Shown here: piece after piece, positions 51,609 to 59,652 of the stretch
Layout: each line of letters opens with the position of its first letter
How positions within the stretch are numbered: position 1 is the first letter of the stretch
Assembly: GCF_014203425.1 (NCBI RefSeq)
Contig: NZ_JACHJC010000001.1
Span: 4,614,001 to 4,678,000 of the forward strand
DNA length: 64,000 nucleotides
Source of the DNA: Micromonospora echinospora
GTDB lineage: Bacteria > Actinomycetota > Actinomycetes > Mycobacteriales > Micromonosporaceae
Direction: 5' to 3'
Made by a program: the position numbers and the translations under genes
Notes under the pieces: model-generated
Told to the model about the DNA's origin: nothing
Database searches by the model: none
The model's input: the letters and a program-made list of their open reading frames with translations, nothing else

Positions 51609-52775
51609 TCAGCCGCGGGCCGGGACCGGCTGGGGTGAGAACGGCACGGCGGCCGGCGCCTCGGTCTCCGGCTCGCCGGCCGGGTGCCGCCACAGTCCGC
51701 GCCGCCGCAGGATCGGCAGTACGCCCTCGCCGAACCAGTACGCCTCCTCCAGGTGCGGGTGACCGGAGAGGATGAACTCGTCCAGGCCGAGCGCGTGGTA
51801 CTCGGCGATCCGGTCGGCGACCTCGGTGTGGCTGCCGACCAGCGCGGTACCCGCGCCGCCGCGGACCAGCCCGAATCCGGCCCACAGGTTCGGTGAGACC
51901 TCCAGCCCGTCGCGGGAGCCGCCGTGCAGGTCGAGCATCCGCCGCTGCCCCTCGGACTCGCTGCGCCGCAGCCCTTCCTGCACCGCGCGCACGTCGGCCT
52001 CGGGGATGCCGTCGAGCAGCTTTCGCGCCTGGGCCCACGCCTCCTCGGCGGTGTCCCGGCTGATCACGTGCAGCCGGATGCCGTAGCGCAGCTCGCGACC
52101 GGCCTCGGCGGCGAGCCCGCGGATCCAGTCCAGCTTGCCGGCCACCTGGGCGGGCGGCTCACCCCAGGTCAGGTAGACGTCGCTGTGCCGGACCGCCACC
52201 GGCCCGGCCGCGCCGGACGACCCGCCGAAGTAGACCGGCGGCACCGGGTCGGGCACGCGGCTGAGCCGGGCGCCCTCGACCCGTACGTGGGCGCCGTCGT
52301 GGTCGACCGTCTCACCGCGCCACAGCGCGCGCACCACGTGCAGGAACTCGTCGGTACGCGCGTAGCGGGCGTCCTTGTCCAGGAAGTCGCCGTACGCGCG
52401 CTGCTCGGTGGACTCGCCGCCGGTGACCACGTTGAGCAGCAGCCGGCCGCCGGACAGGCGCTGGAACGTGGCGGCCATCTGCGCGGCGAGCGTGGGTGAG
52501 AGCAGGCCGGGCCGGAACGCGACGAGGAACTTCAGCCGCTCGGTGACCTCGGTGAGCATGGCGGTGGTCAGCCAGGCGTCCTCGCACCAGGCGCCGGTGG
52601 GGGTGAGCGCCCCGGCGAAGCCGAGCTGTTCGGCGGTGCGGGCGATCTGCCCCAGGTACGCCACGCTGGCCGGTCGCGCGCCGCCGGCGGTGCCGACCGG
52701 TACGCCGTGACCGCCGCCCACGATGTCCCGGCTGTCGCCGTAGGTCGGCAGGAACCAGTGGAAGGTGAGCGACAT
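51609..52775 (-). CDS. ssuD: FMNH2-dependent alkanesulfonate monooxygenase
   Basis: A 388-residue luciferase-like monooxygenase. It starts SLTFHWFLPTYGDSR and has the SsuD-type blocks FRPGLLSPTLAAQMAATFQR, NVVTGGE, YFGGSSGAA and LSGHPHLEEAYWFGEGVLP. SsuD cleaves alkanesulfonates to sulfite and an aldehyde using reduced flavin from a separate reductase, not found nearby. ATG at 52775. It diverges from ssuA across a 142-base gap with the shared sulfur operator. Confidence 0.88.
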   Translation of the reverse strand: MSLTFHWFLPTYGDSRDIVGGGHGVPVGTAGGARPASVAYLGQIARTAEQLGFAGALTPTGAWCEDAWLTTAMLTEVTERLKFLVAFRPGLLSPTLAAQMAATFQRLSGGRLLLNVVTGGESTEQRAYGDFLDKDARYARTDEFLHVVRALWRGETVDHDGAHVRVEGARLSRVPDPVPPVYFGGSSGAAGPVAVRHSDVYLTWGEPPAQVAGKLDWIRGLAAEAGRELRYGIRLHVISRDTAEEAWAQARKLLDGIPEADVRAVQEGLRRSESEGQRRMLDLHGGSRDGLEVSPNLWAGFGLVRGGAGTALVGSHTEVADRIAEYHALGLDEFILSGHPHLEEAYWFGEGVLPILRRRGLWRHPAGEPETEAPAAVPFSPQPVPARG

Positions 52776-52849
52776 GGTGTGCCTCCGGTGCGCTGTCGGA
52801 CGGCCGCCTCCTGAGTGGTGGGACGACCACGCCGACACACTACCCATAA

Positions 52850-52870
52850 AACCTATCGGGTTGGTAGGTT
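52850..52870. promoter_or_regulatory. ssu divergent operator, CCTA-N9-TAGG
   Basis: AACCTA and TAGGTT are perfect inverted 6-base arms 9 bases apart, between ssuD and ssuA. The CCTA-N9-TAGG core recurs at 57514-57530 before the sulfite oxidase gene. Confidence 0.6.
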
Positions 52871-52917
52871 GCTGTCGCCCGTCGATGCCGGGCCCTTCCC
52901 CTCCCCGAGGAGTCGCC

Positions 52918-53889
52918 ATGCGTACCCCCAGATCGCGCCGCCGCCCGGTGGCCGCGCTGCTCACCACCCTCGCGCTGCTCGCCGCGACGGCGCTGACGGC
53001 CTGCGGCGGCGAGGCGGCCGACGCCAGCGGCGGTAGCGACGGCCCGCTGCGGATCGGCTACCAGCGCTTCGGCGGGCTCAGCCTGGTCAAGGCGCGCGGC
53101 GACGCCAAGAACGTCACCTGGTCGCTGTTCGAGAGCGGCCCGGCCCTCACCGAGGCGCTCAAGGCCGGATCGATCGACATCGGCCAGGTCGGCGAGGCCC
53201 CGCCGGTGTTCGCCGCCGCCGGGAAGATCCCGTTCTCCGTGGTCGGCACGTCCCAGCCGATCCCGCAGGGCGAGGCGGTTCTGGTCAAGGCAAACAGCCC
53301 GTATCGTGGATTCGCCGACCTGCGCGGGAGGACTGTCGCGCTGAACAAGGGCTCCAACGTGCACTGGCTGCTGGTGAAGCTGCTGGAGGCCAACAGGATG
53401 ACGCTCGCCGACATCAAGGTGAAGTACCTCAAGCCCGCCGAGGGGCGGCCCGCGTTCGACAACGGGCAGGTCGACGCGTGGATCATCTGGGATCCCTACT
53501 TCGCGCTGGCTGAACAGCCCGGCGTACGGGTGCTCGCCGACGCCACCGGCCTGGCCGGCAACCGCGAGTACGTGCTGGCCGCGCCGGACGCGGTGAAGAA
53601 CCGCACCGACGACGTACGGGCGTTCCTGGACACGTACCGGCAGACCACCGACTGGGGAATCGCCCAGCCGACCGAGCGGGCCGCCGTCCTCGCCCCGGAG
53701 CTGAAGATCCCGCTCGACGTGACCACCCGGGCGCTGGCCCGCAGCGCCAAGCCGCTCGCCCCGGTCACAGCGGAGATCGGCGCGGAGTTGCAGGCCATCG
53801 CGGACAGCTTCGTGGAGCTGAAGCTGGTGCCCGGACCGGTCGACATCGCCGGGCGGGTGGACGGCCGGTTCAACGAGGCGTTCCAGTGA
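52918..53889 (+). CDS. ssuA: aliphatic sulfonate ABC importer, binding lipoprotein
   Basis: A 323-residue binding lipoprotein. The signal peptide ends LTAC (Cys29). GYQRFGGLSLVKARG and LKAGSIDIGQVGEAPPVFAA are the SsuA/TauA patterns, and NKGSNVHWLLVKLLE and WIIWDPYFALAE follow the family. It captures sulfonates for the SsuCB transporter. ATG at 52918 follows GAGGAG. Overlaps ssuC by 4 bases. Confidence 0.88.
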   Translation: MRTPRSRRRPVAALLTTLALLAATALTACGGEAADASGGSDGPLRIGYQRFGGLSLVKARGDAKNVTWSLFESGPALTEALKAGSIDIGQVGEAPPVFAAAGKIPFSVVGTSQPIPQGEAVLVKANSPYRGFADLRGRTVALNKGSNVHWLLVKLLEANRMTLADIKVKYLKPAEGRPAFDNGQVDAWIIWDPYFALAEQPGVRVLADATGLAGNREYVLAAPDAVKNRTDDVRAFLDTYRQTTDWGIAQPTERAAVLAPELKIPLDVTTRALARSAKPLAPVTAEIGAELQAIADSFVELKLVPGPVDIAGRVDGRFNEAFQ

Positions 53890-54722
53890 GCGGTCCGGCG
53901 CTGGCCGAGGCGACCGCGCCTGTCGTACCCGATCAGGCGGCGCCGCGGCGGTCGCGGGCCCGCGTCTCGCGGCGGTGGCGGCGCGCGGTGAGCCCGGTTG
54001 TGCTGGTGCTCGCCTGGGAGGTCGCCGCGCGCACCGGCCTGCTCGCCGCGGAGAAGCTGCCCGCGCCCAGCGCGGTGCTGGCGACCGGGTGGCGGCTGGC
54101 GCGCGACGGCACGCTCGGCGTGCACCTGCTCGACTCGCTCACCCGCGCCGCGCTCGGCCTGCTCATCGGCGGCGGTCTGGCGCTGGTGCTCGGCGCGGCC
54201 GCCGGGCTGCTGCGCCTCGGCGACGACCTGGTCGACCCGCCGGTGCAGATGGCCCGGATGCTGCCGCACCTGGGCCTGGTGCCGCTGCTGATCATCTGGG
54301 TGGGCATCGGCGAGTCGCTGAAGGTCACGCTGGTCGCGCTGGGCGCGTTCTTCCCGATCTACTTCAACACGTACGCCGGCATCCGCGACATCGACGAACG
54401 GCTGGTGGAGGCGGCGCGCACCTGCGGTCTGGGCGCGGCGGCCCGGCTGCGGCACGTGGTGCTGCCCGGCGCGCTGCCCGCGCTGTTCCTCGGGTTGCGG
54501 CTGGCCATCGGCGCGGCCTGGCTCAGCCTGGTCGTCGGCGAGCAGGTGAACGCGCAGACCGGCGTCGGGTTCCTGATGATGGAGGCGCGCGAGTTCAGCC
54601 AGACCGACGTGGTGGTGCTCGGCCTGCTCATCTACGCGCTGCTGGGTCTCGCCTCCGATCTGCTCATCCGATACGCGGAGAGGAGGACGCTGGCATGGCG
54701 ACGCGGACTGCGCGCGACCTGA
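53886..54722 (+). CDS. ssuC: aliphatic sulfonate ABC importer, permease
   Basis: A 278-residue inner-membrane permease with about six helices. The EAA-type loop (DERLVEAARTCGLGAAARLRHV) that contacts the ATPase is complete, followed by LPGALPALFLGLRLAIGAAW as in SsuC/TauC. GTG at 53886 overlaps the ssuA stop, and ssuB begins 28 bases before its end. Confidence 0.9.
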   Translation: MSGPALAEATAPVVPDQAAPRRSRARVSRRWRRAVSPVVLVLAWEVAARTGLLAAEKLPAPSAVLATGWRLARDGTLGVHLLDSLTRAALGLLIGGGLALVLGAAAGLLRLGDDLVDPPVQMARMLPHLGLVPLLIIWVGIGESLKVTLVALGAFFPIYFNTYAGIRDIDERLVEAARTCGLGAAARLRHVVLPGALPALFLGLRLAIGAAWLSLVVGEQVNAQTGVGFLMMEAREFSQTDVVVLGLLIYALLGLASDLLIRYAERRTLAWRRGLRAT

Positions 54723-55420
54723 CCGGGCTGGTGCTCACCGCACGCGCGGTGACCCGGTCCTTCGGCCCGGCGGTGGTGCTGGCCGGGGTGGACCTGACCA
54801 TCGCCGCCGGGGAGACGGTGGCGCTGCTCGGCGGCAGCGGCTCCGGCAAGAGCACGCTGCTGCGCGTGCTCGCCGGGCTCGACGGCGACGCGGGCGGCGA
54901 GCACGCGGTGCACGGCACCGCCGCGGTGGTGTTCCAGGAGCACCGGCTGCTGCCGTGGAAGCGGGTCGCCGACAACGTGGCGCTCGGCCTGGCCGGGCCG
55001 GACGTGAGCGACCGGGTCGGCCGCGCGCTGGCCGAGGTGGGCCTCGCCGATCGGGGCCGGGCCTGGCCGGCCGAGCTGTCCGGCGGGCAGGCGCAGCGGG
55101 TCGCGGTGGCCCGCGCGCTGGTCCGCGAACCGGACCTGCTGCTGCTGGACGAACCGTTCGGCGCGCTCGACGCGCTGACCCGGCTGCGCATGCAGGGGCT
55201 GCTGCGGCGGCTGCGCGCCCAGCACGGCTTCGCCGCGCTGCTGGTCACCCACGACGTGGAGGAGGCGCTGCTGCTGGCCGACCGCGTCCTGCTCCTCGAC
55301 GACGGTGTGATCGCCGAGGAGGTGGCCGTCGGCCTCGGACCGGCGCCGAGCCCTGACGACCCGGCCCTCGGCGCGCTGCGCCGCCACCTGCTCGACCGTC
55401 TCGGCGTACCCGCCGGCTGA
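54695..55420 (+). CDS. ssuB: aliphatic sulfonate ABC importer, ATPase
   Basis: A 241-residue ATPase with Walker A GGSGSGKST, signature LSGGQAQRVAVARAL and Walker B LLLLDEPFGALD, plus FQEHRLLPWKRVADNVALGL as in SsuB. ATG at 54695 lies inside the ssuC end, with GGAGAGGAGG upstream. It is followed by the methanethiol oxidase homologue after 16 bases. Confidence 0.9.
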   Translation: MATRTARDLTGLVLTARAVTRSFGPAVVLAGVDLTIAAGETVALLGGSGSGKSTLLRVLAGLDGDAGGEHAVHGTAAVVFQEHRLLPWKRVADNVALGLAGPDVSDRVGRALAEVGLADRGRAWPAELSGGQAQRVAVARALVREPDLLLLDEPFGALDALTRLRMQGLLRRLRAQHGFAALLVTHDVEEALLLADRVLLLDDGVIAEEVAVGLGPAPSPDDPALGALRRHLLDRLGVPAG

Positions 55421-55436
55421 CCGCGAGGGAGAACCG

Positions 55437-56843
55437 ATGACCCGCTGGACCCCCGACCCGACCTTCTACCCGTCCCCCACGCTCGCCGCCGCCGCGCCGG
55501 CCGAGAAGCTCGCGTACGTCGCCGCGTTCGACCGCGCCGGCCAGCGCCCCGACGCCATCGCGGTGCTCGACACCGACCCGGACTCCGACTCGTACGGCCG
55601 GGTGGTGGGCTGGACCGAGCTGCCGAACACCGGCGACGAGCTGCACCACTTCGGGTGGAACGCGTGCAGCAGCGCGCTCTGCCCGACCGCGCCGCACCCG
55701 CACGTGGAGCGCCGCTACCTGATCGTGCCGGGCCTGCGCTCGTCCCGGATCCACGTGCTGGACACCAAACCCGACCCGCGCCGGCCGAGCCTGGTCAAGG
55801 TCATCGAGGCGGAGGAACTCGGCAAGCGCGCCGGGTACTCCCGCCCGCACACCGTGCACTGCGGGCCGGACGGCATCTACGTCTCCGCGCTCGGCGGCTC
55901 CGACGGGCAGGAGGGACCCGGCGGCATCGCCGTGCTCGACCACACCACGTTCGAGGTACGGGGCGCGTGGGAGGCCGACCGAGGGCCGCAGTTCCTGGCG
56001 TACGACTTCTGGTGGCACTACACCCAGGACGTGCTGGTCACCAGCGAGTGGGGCACGCCGTCGATGATCGAGGACGGCATCGTCGGGGAACTGCTGCTGG
56101 GTCGCAGGTACGGGCATGCGATCCACTTCTGGGACCTGGCGAAGCGCCGGCACGTGCAGCGCGTCGACCTCGGCGACCAGTACCAGATGCCGCTGGAGCT
56201 GCGCCCCGCGCACGACCCGACGAAGTCGTACGGCTTCGTCGGCGTGGTGATCAGCGTCGAGGACCTGTCCGCCTCGATCTGGCTGTGGCACCGCGACGGC
56301 GACACCTGGGCGGTCACCAAGGTGATCGACATCCCGGCCGAGCCGGCCGACCCGGCCGACCTGCCGGACCTGCTCAAGCCGTTCGGGGCGGTGCCGCCGC
56401 TGGTCACCGACATCGACCTGTCCGTGGACGACAGGTTCCTGCACGTCTCCTGCTGGGGCACCGGCGAGCTGATCCGCTACGACGTCAGCGACCCGTTCCA
56501 CCCGGTACGCGTCGGCTCGGTACGCCTCGGCGGCATCGTCAACCGCACGCCGCACCCGGCGTTCCCGGACGAGCCGCTGGCCGGCGGCCCGCAGATGGTG
56601 GAGATCAGCCGGGACGGCCGCCGCGTCTACGTCAGCAACTCGCTCTACGGCTCCTGGGACGACCAGTTCTACCCGGACGGGGTGGGCGCCTGGGTGGCGA
56701 AGCTCGACGTCGACCCGGAGAGCGGCGGCCTCGTGCCGGACCCGCGGTTCTTCCCGCGCGGGGAGGAGTTCCGCGGCCTGCGTGTGCACCAGACCCGGTT
56801 GCAGGGCGGCGACGCCTCGTCCGACTCGTACTGTTTCCCGTGA
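55437..56843 (+). CDS. methanethiol oxidase (selenium-binding protein SBP56 family)
   Basis: A 468-residue full-length SBP56 homologue. HHFGWNACSSALC holds the conserved Cys near residue 75-80, followed by RYLIVPGLRSSRIHVLDTKP, SRPHTVHCGPDGIYVS and late LHVSCWGTGELIRYD. In methylotrophs and humans this family oxidises methanethiol to formaldehyde, sulfide and hydrogen peroxide, using a metal (copper) site. Its place between sulfonate import and sulfite oxidation supports that role. ATG at 55437 follows GAGGGAGAACCG. Confidence 0.87.
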   Translation: MTRWTPDPTFYPSPTLAAAAPAEKLAYVAAFDRAGQRPDAIAVLDTDPDSDSYGRVVGWTELPNTGDELHHFGWNACSSALCPTAPHPHVERRYLIVPGLRSSRIHVLDTKPDPRRPSLVKVIEAEELGKRAGYSRPHTVHCGPDGIYVSALGGSDGQEGPGGIAVLDHTTFEVRGAWEADRGPQFLAYDFWWHYTQDVLVTSEWGTPSMIEDGIVGELLLGRRYGHAIHFWDLAKRRHVQRVDLGDQYQMPLELRPAHDPTKSYGFVGVVISVEDLSASIWLWHRDGDTWAVTKVIDIPAEPADPADLPDLLKPFGAVPPLVTDIDLSVDDRFLHVSCWGTGELIRYDVSDPFHPVRVGSVRLGGIVNRTPHPAFPDEPLAGGPQMVEISRDGRRVYVSNSLYGSWDDQFYPDGVGAWVAKLDVDPESGGLVPDPRFFPRGEEFRGLRVHQTRLQGGDASSDSYCFP

Positions 56844-57478
56844 CCGGCGCGACCTGGGCGGCGCTGGCCGGACTCGGCGCGTTCCACGGCCTGAACCCGG
56901 CGATGGGCTGGCTGTTCGCGGTGGCCCGGGGCCTGCAGGAGCGCCGCCGGGCGGCGCTGCTGGCGGCCCTGCCGCCGATCGCCGCCGGGCACCTGGCGTC
57001 GGTGGCTGTGGTCGCCGCGCTGGTCAGCGCCACCCGGTCGGTCACGGCGAGCACGGTGGTGGCGGTGACCGGCGGGGTGCTGCTGGTCGGGTTCGGGCTG
57101 TGGCGGCTGCTGTCCGACCGGCACTTCCGGTGGGCCGGGATGCGGCTGTCGGCCGCGCAGCTCACCGCCTGGTCGTTCCTGATGTCGGCGGCCCACGGCG
57201 CGGGCCTGATGCTGCTGCCGGTGCTGCTCGCCGAACCGGCGGTCGGCGCCGGCCCGCACGCCGGGCACCTCGCCGCCGCGCCGGCCGGCGCGCTCACCGG
57301 CCTGTTCGCCGCGGCCGTGCACACCGCCGCCATGCTCGGCGTTGCGCTGGCCGTGGCCCTGCTGGTGTACGAGGTACTCGGCGTCGGCGTGCTGCGCCGG
57401 GCCTGGTTCAACGTCGACCGGCTCTGGGCCGGTGTGCTCGTGGCGGCCGGTGTGGTGACGCTGCTCGGCGCGGCGTGA
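56840..57478 (+). CDS. polytopic membrane protein of the organosulfur cluster
   Basis: A 212-residue membrane protein with five or six helices. GLGAFHGLNPAMGWLFAVA near the start has an H-G-x-N-P-A motif reminiscent of metal or sulfite exporters (NicO/RcnA or TauE types), but no assignment is claimed. GTG at 56840 overlaps the SBP56 stop as GTGA, so it belongs to that operon. Possible roles: sulfite or metal export, or copper supply to the methanethiol oxidase (inference). Confidence 0.7.
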   Translation: MTGATWAALAGLGAFHGLNPAMGWLFAVARGLQERRRAALLAALPPIAAGHLASVAVVAALVSATRSVTASTVVAVTGGVLLVGFGLWRLLSDRHFRWAGMRLSAAQLTAWSFLMSAAHGAGLMLLPVLLAEPAVGAGPHAGHLAAAPAGALTGLFAAAVHTAAMLGVALAVALLVYEVLGVGVLRRAWFNVDRLWAGVLVAAGVVTLLGAA

Positions 57479-57513
57479 CATTGTCGCCGACCTGCGATGG
57501 ATCGACGGGAAGT

Positions 57514-57530
57514 CCTACTGGTTCAATAGG
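57514..57530. promoter_or_regulatory. CCTA-N9-TAGG operator upstream of the sulfite oxidase gene
   Basis: CCTACTGGTTCAATAGG has the same 4-base arms and 9-base spacing as the ssu site at 52850-52870. It lies 33 bases before the GTG at 57563. Confidence 0.55.
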
Positions 57531-57562
57531 AAAGGCAGCGTCGCCCACCCCGGAGGTCAGCC

Positions 57563-58846
57563 GTGAGTCAGTACCCGTCCCCCGCCGAAGCCGTCCACGA
57601 CGCCGACCGGAGCCGGCAGTGGCTCGCCGGGCAGGCCCACGGGCCGGGCGTCGACCGCGACCGGCTGCTGGAGGTGGGCACGGCGATGGCCGCGGTGACC
57701 GCCGCCGCCGCGGAGCGCGAGCCGGTAGCGGTGGCGTCCGCGCCGGTCGGCGTCGACCCCGGCGCGCCGATCGTCAAGCCGCTGCCGCCGGAGCTGCTGC
57801 GCCCGCTGGACACCAACGCCGAGATGCGCTGGCCGTCGATGGCCGGCCAGGGGTACGTGGTCCCGATCGACCGCTTCTTCGTCCGCAACCACACGGTCAC
57901 GCCGTACCTGGACGCGGCCACCTGGCGGCTGCGCCTGTTCGGTGACGGGCTGCGCGGCGCGCCGACCCGGGACAACCCGGTCGAGTTCGACCTCGACGAG
58001 CTGCGCCGGCTGCCCGCCGAGGAACACGCGGCGCTGCTGGAGTGCGCCGGCAACGGGCGGCGCTACTTCGCCGAGCAGCAGGGCGACCCGGCCCCGGGCG
58101 TGGCATGGGGGCTGGGCAGCGTCGGCGTGGCCCGCTGGCGCGGCGTACGGCTCGGCACGGTGCTGCGCCTGGCCGGGCTGCGCGACGAGGCGGTCGACGT
58201 GATGCCCGAGGGCCTCGACCCGGACTACGTCAGCGGCGGGGTCAACCTCGGCCGGGTACGCCGTCCGATGCCCATCGCGAAGGCGCTCGACGACGTGCTG
58301 CTGGCGTACGAGATGAACGGCGAGCCGCTGCCACCCGACCACGGCTTCCCGGTGCGGGTCGTGGTGCCCGGCTGGGTCGGCATCTCCTCGATCAAGTGGG
58401 TGGGCGCGATCGAGGTCTCCACCACTGCCCTGTTCTCACCCTGGAACACGCAGTTCTACCGGATGTTCGGCCCCGGCCACCCCGACGACGGCACCGCGCT
58501 CACCGCCCAGCCGGTGCGCAGCGCGTTCGAGCTGCCCTGGGACGTCCGGGTGCCGGCCAGCGAGGAGGTGCTGCTGACCGGCCGCTCCTGGTCCGGCAAC
58601 GGCCCGATCGCGCACGTCGAGGTGGACACCGGCGACGGGTGGCGTCCGGCCGACCTGGTCGAGGCGGACCGGGGCGGCCCCTGGCAGCGCTGGACCGTCC
58701 GCTGGCGCCCGCCCGCCGCCGGCCGGCACGTCCTGCGCGCCCGCGCCACCGACTGCACCGGCGCCGTCCAGCCCGACCGGGCCGCCGTGAACGACCTCGC
58801 GTACCTCTTCGACGCAGTGGTGGCCCACCCGGTCACCGCCTGCTGA
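57563..58846 (+). CDS. sulfite-oxidase-family molybdoenzyme
   Basis: A 427-residue cytoplasmic-looking molybdopterin oxidoreductase. The Moco-binding Cys is in LLECAGNGR near residue 160; GVAWGLGSVGVARWRGVRL and VPGWVGISSIKWVGAIEVS are typical of the family, and residues 315-425 form the Mo-co dimerisation domain. No signal peptide is seen. The likely reaction is oxidation of sulfite, released by SsuD, to sulfate; the electron acceptor is unknown as no haem domain is present. GTG at 57563 follows GGAGG. Confidence 0.87.
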   Translation: MSQYPSPAEAVHDADRSRQWLAGQAHGPGVDRDRLLEVGTAMAAVTAAAAEREPVAVASAPVGVDPGAPIVKPLPPELLRPLDTNAEMRWPSMAGQGYVVPIDRFFVRNHTVTPYLDAATWRLRLFGDGLRGAPTRDNPVEFDLDELRRLPAEEHAALLECAGNGRRYFAEQQGDPAPGVAWGLGSVGVARWRGVRLGTVLRLAGLRDEAVDVMPEGLDPDYVSGGVNLGRVRRPMPIAKALDDVLLAYEMNGEPLPPDHGFPVRVVVPGWVGISSIKWVGAIEVSTTALFSPWNTQFYRMFGPGHPDDGTALTAQPVRSAFELPWDVRVPASEEVLLTGRSWSGNGPIAHVEVDTGDGWRPADLVEADRGGPWQRWTVRWRPPAAGRHVLRARATDCTGAVQPDRAAVNDLAYLFDAVVAHPVTAC

Positions 58847-58853
58847 CCGCCGC

Positions 58854-59396
58854 TCAGGGGGCGCCGAGGTAGGCCGGCGGCACGCTGTCGGTGAGCCACA
58901 CCCCGTTTGCCGAACGGTAGAAAAGGTGACCGGCAGCGGCCATCGCCGCCGCGTCCACAGTCAGCACCACCACCGCGCCGCCCCGGCGCGCCCCGACGCG
59001 CCGGGCCGTCGCCACATCCTGTGACAGGTGTACGTGGTGCCGCCCGCCCCGGCGCAGCCCCTGCGCCCGGATGGCGTCCAGCACGGCCTCGCCGGTGCCG
59101 TGGAACAGCCGGGGCGGCGGCGCGGCCGGGGTCAGGCCGAGGTCGACCGGGACCGAGTGCCCCTGGCTGGCACGGATCCGGTCGGCCCCGTCCGGACCGG
59201 CCTCCACCGCGAAGCGCTGCTTGTCGTTGCCCGCGACCACGGCGTCCAGTTGGGCGCGGCTGATCCCCAGCCCGGCGAGCACGTCGGCCACCGGCGCCCA
59301 GCCCGCCCGGTCCAGTCGCAACCCGAACGCGTCGGGCCGGTGCCGCAACGCCAGCGACAGGCGCTTGCTCACCCGAACGAGATCCCGATGTTCCAC
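58854..59396 (-). CDS. kptA: RNA 2'-phosphotransferase (Tpt1/KptA)
   Basis: A 180-residue KptA. LSLALRHRPDAFGLRLDRAG, RIRASQGHS, LFHGT and HHVHLS are the conserved blocks, with the Arg, His and Arg residues of NAD-dependent 2'-phosphate removal. In yeast it finishes tRNA splicing by moving the 2'-phosphate to NAD as ADP-ribose 1''-2''-cyclic phosphate; bacterial substrates are unclear. GTG at 59396 (VEHRDLVRVSKRL) is the start. Confidence 0.92.
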   Translation of the reverse strand: MEHRDLVRVSKRLSLALRHRPDAFGLRLDRAGWAPVADVLAGLGISRAQLDAVVAGNDKQRFAVEAGPDGADRIRASQGHSVPVDLGLTPAAPPPRLFHGTGEAVLDAIRAQGLRRGGRHHVHLSQDVATARRVGARRGGAVVVLTVDAAAMAAAGHLFYRSANGVWLTDSVPPAYLGAP

Positions 59397-59512
59397 CCGC
59401 CCAGTGTGGAGCCGTACCCTTCCTGTGTCGACGCAGTTCCCCACCCGCACTCCCCTAGCCGGCCCCGCGCCCGTCTCGCCCCTTCCCCTGCCCCACCCCA
59501 CCCTGCCCTGCC

Positions 59513-59599
59513 TGCCCCCGTCGATCTTGCGGTTTCCGCCCCTCGGGTGTCCGGATCGCGCTGTTTCCCGGGGCCGAAACTCCATGATCGACGGGCGGG
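59513..59599. repeat. intergenic inverted repeat, GATCTTG type, copy 3
   Basis: The left arm TGCCCCCGTCGATCTTGCGG continues into TTTC (to 59536); the right arm runs from 59576 (GAAACTCCATGATCGACGGG) to 59599. Arms pair with few mismatches around a 39-base centre. The layout matches the copies at 49807 and 50139. Confidence 0.65.
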
Positions 59600-59652
59600 A
59601 GCTGAGGGTGGGGAGGGGGACGCGACGGGGAAGGGCGGGTGGGCGGGACGGG

